The position numbers and the translations under genes were made by a program. From the NCBI GenBank assembly GCA_964550855.1, contig CAZKBQ010000004.1, positions 54,342 to 118,341 of the forward strand: DNA of 64,000 bases. Direction: 5' to 3'. Below, piece by piece: positions 15,884 through 24,200 of the stretch (position 1 is the first letter of the stretch; each line of letters begins with the position of its first letter). This DNA is from JAGOBP01 sp964550855 (GTDB lineage Bacteria; Chloroflexota; Anaerolineae; Fen-1058). A model generated the notes under the pieces. That model saw only the letters and a program-made list of their open reading frames with translations, made no database searches and had not been told where the DNA came from.

Positions 15884-16552
15884 ATGAACTACGACGTGCC
15901 GATGGGGGCCGGGCTGACGGGGCCGGCGAACGGCAATCACTTCTATTACTATCCCAACAAGATGGGGCGCATCATCCTGTTGGCGATGGAGGAAGTGATG
16001 GGCCGCAACGGCGTCAATGCCATTTTGAACCTGGCACGGCTCAAGAACCTGGTCAACAGCTATCCGCCCAACAACTTCGACCGACAGTTTAGCTTTGAAG
16101 AAGTGGGCGCCATCCAGCAGGCGCTGGAAGACATGTACGGGCCGCGCGGCGCGCGGGGCCTGGCGCTGCGGGCCGGTCGGGCGTGCTTCAAGTACGGCAT
16201 CAAGGAGTTTGGCCCGGTGCTGGGCATCGCCGACCTGGCCTTCCGGCTGCTGCCGCTGGGGATGAAGTTAAAAGTCGGGTTTGAGGTCTTTGCCGAAACG
16301 TTCAACAAGTTCAGCGATCAGATCGTGCGGCTGGGCGAAGAAACCGATCAATATCTGTGGATTATCGATCGCTGCCCGGTCTGCTGGGAGCGTCGCAGCG
16401 ATGAGCCGTGCTGTCATATGGCAGTGGGTATTCTGCAGGAAGGCCTGTTCTGGGTGAGCAGCGGCAAGAGTTTTCACGTGGAAGAAACCATGTGCATCGC
16501 CAAAGGCGATCCGTATTGCCTGATTACAGTCAACAAACGACCGCTGGATTAA
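15884..16552 (+). CDS. V4R (4-vinyl reductase) domain protein
   Basis: A 222-residue protein. The C-terminal half (about 125-222) carries the V4R pattern with a cluster of cysteines: CPVCWERRSDEPCCHMAVG, then GLFWVSSGKSFHVEETMC and GDPYC. V4R domains bind small hydrophobic or tetrapyrrole-like ligands in regulators and in bacteriochlorophyll biosynthesis (BchJ), and may use the cysteines for a metal. The N-terminal half is helical and lacks a recognisable domain. It follows the hydrolase by 15 bp and is probably co-transcribed. A ligand-sensing role for the island is inferred, not shown. Confidence 0.82.
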   Translation: MNYDVPMGAGLTGPANGNHFYYYPNKMGRIILLAMEEVMGRNGVNAILNLARLKNLVNSYPPNNFDRQFSFEEVGAIQQALEDMYGPRGARGLALRAGRACFKYGIKEFGPVLGIADLAFRLLPLGMKLKVGFEVFAETFNKFSDQIVRLGEETDQYLWIIDRCPVCWERRSDEPCCHMAVGILQEGLFWVSSGKSFHVEETMCIAKGDPYCLITVNKRPLD

Positions 16553-16683
16553 AGGACGGAGGCCGGGGCCAAAGAGGGTTGGAGGCAGAGACGACGCGCC
16601 AGACATCACAAGACACTCGACACCGATAACCGGTCAGTTCACTGCCCCCTTCGTTAACCTCCCGCCCGCGCTTCACCGCAACC
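16553..16683 (+). repeat. Intergenic gap with degenerate 7-bp periodic stretch
   Basis: At 16600-16627 four 7-mers start with CA: CAGACAT, CACAAGA, CACTCGA, CACCGAT. This is a weaker example of the heptanucleotide pattern seen at 5057, 44326 and 61695. No promoter or terminator is evident in the gap. Confidence 0.4.
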
Positions 16684-17976
16684 ATGACCGACAAAGAACG
16701 CACCTTGCGCCGCCTGATCATTCATGACGCGCACTGCCTGCCGCCGTTCAACGAGCCGGCGCGCGATCTGCGCGTGCTCAACAAGCCGCTGTGGCTGTTG
16801 CAGCGCGACGTGCTGTCGCCGTACACGCGCGAAGAGCGCGAAATCACTTCGATTGAGGCGATGCCCAACGACCGCGTCGAGTCGATCGTGTACCGCGATA
16901 ACCTGTTTTTTGATCAGTCGTTTATTGATCACTTTGTGCAGCGCGCGCGGGCGCTGGGCAAGGCCTGCCGGGTGGCCTTCTCACCCAACGATATGGCCAT
17001 CAAGACGCACGCGCTGCCGCTGCAAACCGGCATTCGCCTGGAGCGCGGCTTCACCGAAGGCGAGCTGCTGGTGGCCGACCTGTGGTATTTTCCGCACGGC
17101 AAGGAACCCAATCCGCGCCCGCTGGTGGTGGACACGCTGGCGAAGGAGATCGGGTATTACAATGTGCCCAAATACATGGCCCCCAATCAGGGCGATCTGA
17201 CGTACTGGGTGCCGCGCCGCGCCTTTCTGTCCATCGAACACTGGATTCATCTGTTTCTGGCCAATACGACGTTTGGCGTTTTTTCAGAGGGCGCGCGCGC
17301 CGAGAAGGAAATTGAGCGCACGTTGCCCAAGCTCCGCCTGCTGTGGAGCGCGTTTGTTCAGCGCAAGAAAGTCATTTCCAGTCGCGCATTGGTCAAAATC
17401 GGCAAAGACGTGCGGATCGATCCGACGGCGGTCATCCACGGCCCCACGACCATTGGCAACAACGTCTTCATCGGGCCGGGCGCCGTGATCGACAACTGCG
17501 TCATCGGCAACAACGTGTCGGTGGCGCAGGGCTGCCAGCTGATGTTGAGCGTGGTGGGCGACGGCTGCTTTCTGCCGTTTCGCGCGTCGCTGTTCATGAC
17601 CACGCTCATGGAGAATTCGATGGTGGCGCAGAACACCTGCCTGCAGATGTGCGTGGTGGGGCGCGACACCTTTATCGGGGCCGGCAGCACTTTTACCGAT
17701 TTCAATCTGCTGCCGCGCCCCATCAAGACCTGGTGGCGTGATCAGCTGGTGGAATTGGGCCTGCCCGTCATCGGCGGCTGTGTGGGGCACAACTGCCGCC
17801 TGGGTTCGGGCCTCATTATCTTTCCGGCGCGCACCATCGAGTCGGATGTGATTTTGGTCGGCTCGCGCCAGCAGAAAGTCATCACGCACAATGTGGCGTA
17901 TGCCGACAGCGATCATCACACGCTGCCGCGCGGGACAGAACTGCATCCGCCGCAATATCCACATAACGGCCGGTAA
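16684..17976 (+). CDS. Left-handed beta-helix (hexapeptide repeat) protein
   Basis: A 430-residue protein. The C-terminal half (about 235-400) consists of hexapeptide repeats of the left-handed beta-helix type, for example VRIDPTAVIHGPTTIGNNVF, IGPGAVIDNCVIGNNVSVAQ and GSGLIIFPARTIESDVILVG. It resembles GlmU/acyltransferase-type helices. The N-terminal 230 residues lack the nucleotide-binding motif of sugar nucleotidyltransferases and match nothing I recognise. It could be an acyl- or acetyltransferase acting on a sugar or lipid precursor, or a binding scaffold. No ribosome site is obvious before the ATG. It precedes the acyl-reductase-like gene by 33 bp, suggesting a shared pathway. Confidence 0.78.
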   Translation: MTDKERTLRRLIIHDAHCLPPFNEPARDLRVLNKPLWLLQRDVLSPYTREEREITSIEAMPNDRVESIVYRDNLFFDQSFIDHFVQRARALGKACRVAFSPNDMAIKTHALPLQTGIRLERGFTEGELLVADLWYFPHGKEPNPRPLVVDTLAKEIGYYNVPKYMAPNQGDLTYWVPRRAFLSIEHWIHLFLANTTFGVFSEGARAEKEIERTLPKLRLLWSAFVQRKKVISSRALVKIGKDVRIDPTAVIHGPTTIGNNVFIGPGAVIDNCVIGNNVSVAQGCQLMLSVVGDGCFLPFRASLFMTTLMENSMVAQNTCLQMCVVGRDTFIGAGSTFTDFNLLPRPIKTWWRDQLVELGLPVIGGCVGHNCRLGSGLIIFPARTIESDVILVGSRQQKVITHNVAYADSDHHTLPRGTELHPPQYPHNGR

Positions 17977-18009
17977 GCGGGGCTGTCGGCGGGCGCATGA
18001 GGGACGGGC

Positions 18010-19125
18010 TTGGACAATTTCGCTTTCATTATTCATCCGCTTGATCCCAAGCGGGATGTGCAGCGCAAGTTTCCGCTGCTGGGCAGGGTGCTGCCGGTGG
18101 CGGCGATCAATTTTCTTTCGCGATACTTTCCGCCGGTGTACATATCGCACATCACGGGGGTGCGGTCGGCGGCCACGGGCAATGAGGTGGAAGGTTGGTT
18201 TGTGGCCTGCCCCTTTACGCCGCAACGCATGATGTCGCTGCCGCCGCGCACGGTGTATCGCAAAATCATCGCCACTGCCCGGTATGCGCAGCGGCTGGGC
18301 GCGCGTCTGGTGGGGTTGGGCGCGTACACATCGGTGGTGGGCGATGGCGGCCTGACCATCAGCCGCAGCGTGGCCTGCCCGGTGACGACGGGTGACAGCC
18401 TGACAGTGGCGATGGCGGTGGACGCAGTCTGGGAAGCGGCGCGCCGGATGGAGATCGATCCGGCGAAGGCGACGGCGGCCGTCGTGGGTGCCACCGGCTC
18501 GATCGGGGCGGTGAGCGCCGAATTGCTGGCGCGCCGGGTGCCGAAGCTGATCTTGATCGGCCGCCGGGCCGGTCGGCTGGCAGAGGTTCAGTCGCGCTGC
18601 GAAGCGGCCGGTGCACAGGTCTTCGTCACGTCGGAGCTGGCGGCCTTGCGGGAAGCCGATCTGATCATCACCGTGACATCGGCCCTCGAGGCCATCATCG
18701 AGCCGGAGCATCTGAAGCCGGGCGCGGTGGTCTGTGATGTGGCCCGGCCGCGCGATGTGAGCGGGCGCGTGGCCCGCCAGCGCAATGACGTGCTGGTATT
18801 TGAGGGCGGCATGGTGGAAGCGCCGGGCCAGCCAGATTTTCATTTTGACTTTGGATTTCCGCCGCGCATGGTCTATGCGTGCATGGCCGAGACCATGACG
18901 CTGGCGCTGGAGCGCCGGTACGAGAGCTACACGTTGGGCAAGGATCTCACACTCGAACAGGTGGAAGAGATCCGGCAGCTGGCTCTGCGGCATGGTTTTA
19001 GACTGGGCGGTTTTCGTTCATTTGAGCACGCCGTCCCCGACGATCTGATTGAGCGCATCAAGCGGCAGGCCTTTCAACAGCGCGGCCGTCAACCCGTCTT
19101 TCAAGCCGTCTCGTTAGCGAGGTGA
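18010..19125 (+). CDS. Long-chain acyl-ACP reductase (AAR)-like oxidoreductase
   Basis: A 371-residue protein resembling cyanobacterial acyl-ACP reductase, which makes fatty aldehydes from acyl-ACP using NADPH. An N-terminal acyl-binding region (FAFIIHPLDPKRDV; later GAYTSVVGDGGL) is followed by a Rossmann segment VVGATGSIG (158-166). The C-terminal signature is FEGGMVEAPGQ...FPPRMVYACMAETMTLALE, then LTLEQVEEIRQLALRHGF. C291 in YACMAE aligns with the acyl-carrying cysteine of cyanobacterial AAR. The family is related to shikimate dehydrogenase-like folds, so a different substrate is possible. The start is TTG with GAGGG at 17999-18003. No aldehyde-deformylating oxygenase gene is in the window. 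The response regulator begins 3 bp after its stop. Confidence 0.8.
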   Translation: MDNFAFIIHPLDPKRDVQRKFPLLGRVLPVAAINFLSRYFPPVYISHITGVRSAATGNEVEGWFVACPFTPQRMMSLPPRTVYRKIIATARYAQRLGARLVGLGAYTSVVGDGGLTISRSVACPVTTGDSLTVAMAVDAVWEAARRMEIDPAKATAAVVGATGSIGAVSAELLARRVPKLILIGRRAGRLAEVQSRCEAAGAQVFVTSELAALREADLIITVTSALEAIIEPEHLKPGAVVCDVARPRDVSGRVARQRNDVLVFEGGMVEAPGQPDFHFDFGFPPRMVYACMAETMTLALERRYESYTLGKDLTLEQVEEIRQLALRHGFRLGGFRSFEHAVPDDLIERIKRQAFQQRGRQPVFQAVSLAR

Positions 19126-19128
19126 AGA

Positions 19129-20019
19129 ATGAACAAAGGGCGCATCCTCGTCGTCGAAGATGATCACGACATCTCCAACATGCTCAAGATTTATTTCACC
19201 GCCCAGGGCTACGACGTGCAGGTGGCGGCGCGCGGCAGCGAGGCGCTGGATCGCACGCGCAAGCAGCTGCCCAGCGTCATTGTGCTGGACATCATGCTGC
19301 CCGACATTGACGGCTACGAAGTCTGCACCCAGCTGCGCAAGACACTGCGCACCAGCCACGTGCCCATCATCTTTTTGACGCAGAAAGACGAGCGCAGCGA
19401 TCGCATCGCGGGGCTGGAGCTGGGCGCGGACGATTACGTGACCAAGCCGTTCGACATTGAAGAGCTGCGGCTGCGCGTGCAGGGCGCCATGCGCCGCGCC
19501 GAGCGCGAGAGTCTGACCAACCCCACCACCGGCCTGCCCAGCGGCAAACTCATCGAAGAACAACTGCGCGGCCTGATGCGGCGCAAGGGCTGGGGGCTGC
19601 TATACGCGGGCATTCAACACATCGAGGCCTTTACCGACGTGTACGGCTTTGTGGCTGGTGACGAAGTGCTGCGCTATACCGCGCTGATGTTGGGCGAGAT
19701 CGACGACAAACTGGGCAGCCCCGACGACTTCATCGGCCACGTGGGCGGCGACGATTTCATCGTCATCACCACCGAGGAGCGGGCGGCGACCATGGCTGAC
19801 GCGGCGCTCAAACGCTTTACGCAGGACATCGGCGCCCACTACGCCTTCAAAGATCGCGAACGGGGCTACATTATCCTGAAAGACGACAGCGGCGCGGAAC
19901 GGCAGGCGCCGCTGATGAAGTTGTGCGTGGGGGTGGTGCTGGCCTCCGCACAGGAGTTTACCGACATCCGTGAAATTACGGAAGTCTCGGCGGAGGCGCG
20001 GCGGCTGACTTGCGCGTGA
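19129..20019 (+). CDS. Response regulator with variant GGDEF (GGDDF) domain
   Basis: A 296-residue regulator. The receiver domain (1-120) has the acidic pair E10/D11, the phospho-acceptor D54 (VIVLDIMLPD) and the conserved lysine in DDYVTKPF. The second domain (about 130-285) resembles a diguanylate cyclase: the start NPTTGLPS replaces the usual DxLTGLPNR and the active-site loop reads GGDDF (206-210). No RxxD inhibitory site is seen at the usual distance. Whether it makes cyclic di-GMP, binds GTP or is inactive cannot be told. It starts 3 bp after the acyl-reductase-like gene, so translation is probably coupled. It may be phosphorylated by the giant kinase two genes downstream. Confidence 0.88.
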   Translation: MNKGRILVVEDDHDISNMLKIYFTAQGYDVQVAARGSEALDRTRKQLPSVIVLDIMLPDIDGYEVCTQLRKTLRTSHVPIIFLTQKDERSDRIAGLELGADDYVTKPFDIEELRLRVQGAMRRAERESLTNPTTGLPSGKLIEEQLRGLMRRKGWGLLYAGIQHIEAFTDVYGFVAGDEVLRYTALMLGEIDDKLGSPDDFIGHVGGDDFIVITTEERAATMADAALKRFTQDIGAHYAFKDRERGYIILKDDSGAERQAPLMKLCVGVVLASAQEFTDIREITEVSAEARRLTCA

Positions 20020-20049
20020 GGCGCTGCGCGGCCGGCGACTGGAGAGGGC

Positions 20050-21258
20050 ATGAAGTTGGGGTGGTTGTCTCGATGGGGTTGGCTGGCGATGGCGGTGAGT
20101 GTGGCGGCCGCGATTGGCCTGAGCGGCTGTCAGGCGCCGCCGCCGGCCGTGGTGCGCGTCTATGCCAGCTTCCCCATGCGCGGCCCCAAGATCGGCGGCA
20201 GCATTGTCAAGGGCATTCAGCTGGCCTTCGATCAGATCGAGAGCCGGATCGGCAGCACGGAGATCAAACTCGTCATTCTTGATGACGGCGATGAAAACGG
20301 CCAGTGGCAGGCCGATGTCGAACGCAATAACGTGGACCTGGCTGTCAGCGACAGTACGGCGCTGGCCTATCTGGGGCCGATGAATTCCGGCGCTGCCCAG
20401 GTGAGCCTGCCCGTCTCCAACCAGGCCGGATTGGCGCAGATCAGTCCCAGCACCACCTGGCCGGGCCTGACCAAGTCTGGTTTTGCGCAGGGCCAGCCGG
20501 GCATTTTCTATCCCACCGGGCGGCGGACATTCTTTCGCACCTGCGGCACTGACGATGTGCAGGGCCCGGCTGCCGCGCAATGGGCTGGCGAGCTGGGCTT
20601 CCGCACTTTCTACGTGCTGGACGACGGTGAGGCCTATGGCGCGGGGATTGCGGCGCTGTTTTCGCAACATGCCGTCCAACTGGGTCTGACCGAACTCGGC
20701 CGGCAGACGATCGACAAGAAATCCACCGATTTTCGGGCGGTGCTGGAAGCCGTGAAGCGCGCCAAACCCGATGTCGTTTATTTCGGCGGCACCGTGGCCA
20801 ATGGCGCGGCGCTGCTGGTGCAGCAGATGCGGGCGCTCGGCATCGAGGCGGCGTTCATGGGGCCGGATGCCATCCTCGACACCACATTGATCGACATTGC
20901 CGGCCCGGCCGCCGAAGGCGTGTACGCCACCTTCGTCGGCGTGCCGCCCGATCACACCGAAACAGATCTCGGCCGGAAATTTGTGGCCGCCTATCGCGAA
21001 AAGTACAACGAGCCGCCCGAAGCTTACGCGCAGTTGGGCTTTGACGCTGCGCAAACGTTGATCGCGGCGCTGCAGCAGGCGCCGGCGCTCGATCGGGCCG
21101 GCGTGCTGGCCGCCTTGGCCGCCCCGCGCGAGTACCAGGGCACCACCGGCACGTTTACGTTTGACGCGCGCGGCGACACCACGCTGCAGCTGGTCAGCGG
21201 CAACATCGTGCGCGACGGCGCGTTTCAGTTTGCCAAGCGGCTGGCCGTGTCTCAGTAA
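20050..21258 (+). CDS. Type I periplasmic binding lipoprotein (ABC-type amino acid/branched family)
   Basis: A 402-residue lipoprotein: hydrophobic leader with lipobox LSGC (C27), then a LivJ/receptor-family ligand-binding domain (two-lobed; GIQLAFDQIES, YLGPMNSGAAQ, FRTCGTDDVQGPAAAQW, GFRTFYVLDDGEAYG). Such proteins bind amino acids, amides or other small ligands outside the membrane, usually for ABC transport. No permease or ATPase gene is near. Its immediate neighbour, 30 bp downstream, is a giant membrane kinase, so it may present a ligand to that sensor instead. The position between a response regulator and a kinase supports this, but the link is inferred. Confidence 0.87.
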   Translation: MKLGWLSRWGWLAMAVSVAAAIGLSGCQAPPPAVVRVYASFPMRGPKIGGSIVKGIQLAFDQIESRIGSTEIKLVILDDGDENGQWQADVERNNVDLAVSDSTALAYLGPMNSGAAQVSLPVSNQAGLAQISPSTTWPGLTKSGFAQGQPGIFYPTGRRTFFRTCGTDDVQGPAAAQWAGELGFRTFYVLDDGEAYGAGIAALFSQHAVQLGLTELGRQTIDKKSTDFRAVLEAVKRAKPDVVYFGGTVANGAALLVQQMRALGIEAAFMGPDAILDTTLIDIAGPAAEGVYATFVGVPPDHTETDLGRKFVAAYREKYNEPPEAYAQLGFDAAQTLIAALQQAPALDRAGVLAALAAPREYQGTTGTFTFDARGDTTLQLVSGNIVRDGAFQFAKRLAVSQ

Positions 21259-21268
21259 ATATACTGAG
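21251..21268 (+). other. Hairpin spanning the binding-protein stop codon
   Basis: CTCAGTA-AATA-TACTGAG, a perfect 7-bp inverted repeat across the stop codon. No T tract follows, so it may stabilise the mRNA 3' end or tune coupling rather than terminate. Confidence 0.4.
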
Positions 21269-21288
21269 TCAGGCGCGGCCGGAATGGA

Positions 21289-24200
21289 TTGAACACGATC
21301 GTGGCACAGGCAACTCCTACTCGACTTCAACGGGCCTTCGGCCGCCTGGGCGTGCGCCTCTGGGTGCCGTTCATCGCGGGCGCGTTGGTGTCGGTAGGCA
21401 TTGTGGTGCTGCTGGTCTATTTCAGCGTGGACACCCAGCGCCGCCAGACCGTCTTCGCCCAGCGCGAGCTGGCCCAGCGGCTTGCCGCCCAGGTGGACGG
21501 CTTTCTGACCCGGATCAACGGCGATGTGAACAGCGTGGCCAACTTTGCCGCGGCCGGTTCGCAGTCAAACGCAGCGCTGGCGCGCGTGCTGGAAAACGTC
21601 CGCGCGGGCGACCCCGCCATCCTGGAACTGGCCGTCGTCGCCGCTGATGGCGAAGATCGGGCGCGCGTCCTGCGGCCGGATTTCGCCGCGTCGCAATCGG
21701 TCGATTCGTTGACCGGCAATGAGCTGCGCGCCGCCCTGGGTGGCCAGACGATGCTGGGTCCAGTCTGGCGGGCCAACGGCTTCCCCGTGGTCACGCTGGC
21801 GGTGCCGGTGCGCACACAGGGCGGACCGCCGGCCGGCGCCGTCACCGCCCTGATCGATCTGACCGTGCTATGGGAACGCGTCGCCAACGCGCGCGTCGGC
21901 GAACGCGGCTACGGGTACGTCGTGGATGGCCGTGGGACACTGGTGGTCTATCGGGATTACGCCGCGGCGCCCCAAAACGTCCTCAACCTCGAAGTGGTGT
22001 TGGAAGCCATCGCGTCAGGCGTCGAGTCCGGCACCTCCCGCGAGTATCAAACCAGCCTGCTGTCCGCGCGCGAATCGACGCTGGCCTATTACCTGCCCGT
22101 CAGCGTCAACTCCGGCCGGTGGTTGGTCATCGTGGAGCAGCCCACCGCTGACGCGTTTGCCCAGGTCAACAACTACATCGCGGCCGGCGCGGTGTTGGTG
22201 TTCATTTCGCTGCTGTCGATCGTGATCATGGGGTTATTTATTTCCCGACGGGTGGTGCGCCCCATTTCGCAGCTGCGGCGCGGTGCAGCGCACCTGGCCG
22301 CGGGCGATCTGAATCAGCGCATCAGCGGCGTGCAAACCGGCGACGAACTGGAATTCCTGGCGCAAGAATTCAACGACATGGCCGCCCGACTGCAGGAAGC
22401 ACAAGGCAATTTGGCGTCGGTGGCGCGCGAACGCGAATTCCAGTATCAAACCGCGCAGCGCCGCGTGCAGGAAATGTCCACGCTGCTGCAGGCCGGCAAG
22501 GCCATCACCTCGTTGGACCTGGACAATGTGCTGGGCAACCTGGCGCGCGAATCAGCGGGGACCGTGGGCGCCGATCGCTGCGCGATCTTCGTAGCCGACG
22601 ATCGACGGCAGGTGCTGGTGCTGCGGGGCTGGTGGGACTTTCAAGGCGTGCCCCAACCGACCGTGGAATACCAGCTGGGCGAAGGCATCGTGGGCTGGGT
22701 GGCGCGCGAGAACAAAGCGCTGTTCCTGGCCAATGCCCAGGCCGATCAGCGCTTCGTGCCCAAAGGCCCGCACGACGCCGACATGGCCGCCGTAATGAAC
22801 CAGCCGTTGGTCGTCGATCGCACGGTGGTCGGCGTGCTGCAGGCTTCCACGCGGCCGGGGACACCGGCCTTCAATCGCGACGATCAACGGCTGCTCACCA
22901 GCTTCGCCGATCAGTCGGCCGCCGCCATCAAGAATGCGCAGCTGTACGAAGTGGAGCGACGGCGGGCACAGGAAATGAGCGTGGTGGCAGAGATCAGCCG
23001 CACCATCGGCTCATCGCTCGATCTGGATGCCACGCTCGACGACATGCTCACCGCGCTGCGGCCGCTCATCCCATACGATCTGGCCGAGATCAACCTGTGG
23101 AATGAGGCCGAACGTGTCCTGCGCACCCGCGCGCGCAAAGTGTCCGATCCGAAATTTGCCGCTTACAATGAAGTTTCCGGCGGCCTCTATCAGCTGGATG
23201 AGGGTATTACTGGCTGGCTGGCGCGGGAACGCCGCCCTCTGCTGATTGAAGACACGGCGGCCAGCCCCATCCGATCGGTTTTGCCACCTGACCGGTTCCC
23301 CATTCAAGCCATTGCGGGTGTGCCGCTGCTGTCGGGCGACAACCTGGTGGGCACGCTGGAACTGGCAGCGCTGACACGCGGCACATTCACTGCCAGCCAC
23401 ATCGAAGCGCTGGAAACCATCGCTGCGCAGGCGGCGGTCGCCATTCAAAACGCGCAGCTGTATGCCGAGACCCGCCGCCGCGTGGACGAATCAGCCGCGC
23501 TCTTCCGCATTTCCACCGTGGCTGCCTCGGCGCTGTCGCCCGACGAGATGCTGCATAGCCTGATGACCGAGATCGGCGGCTTGATGCGGGCCGATCTGGG
23601 GCTGGCGCTGCTCTACAACGCGCATACGCAATTCCTCGAGCCACTGACCGCGGCCTCGTTTGGCGACCTGCCGGAGCGGGTCAATGATTTCCGCATCGAC
23701 ACACGCGATCCGCGGTTCGATGGTAGCGTCTTCCGCACGCGCGTCGTCTTCCGCTCCGACGACGCGCTGAGCGATAAGCGCATCATCAGCCTGTACGAGC
23801 CGTTTGTGCAGCGCTTCCAGGTGCGCGCCCTGCTGGCCGCGCCGCTCGTCATCCGCAATCAGGCCATCGGCGAAGTGTACATCGCCAAGCACTCGGCGCG
23901 GCCTTTCACCGACGACGACGAACAACGGCTGGCCACGGTGCTGACGCTGCTGGCCGATGCCATTGAGAACGCGCGGCTGCACGCAGAAACCCAGCACCGC
24001 CTGTCGCAGCTGAGCCAACTCGGCGAGATCGGGCGCGCCATCTCGGCCGCGCTGAACGAAACCGAAGTGCTGGACATGGTGTACGACCAGATCAACCGGG
24101 TCATGGAAGCGCGCACCGTGTTCATCGCTTCGTACGATCAAGACCTGGACGAACTGACGTTTGAGCGAATCTACGAAGACGGTGCGCCGATTGCGCTGGC

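Noticed and set aside
17284..18993. A 569-codon minus-strand frame
   Set aside because: Antisense to the beta-helix and AAR-like genes; no domain and no start signal.
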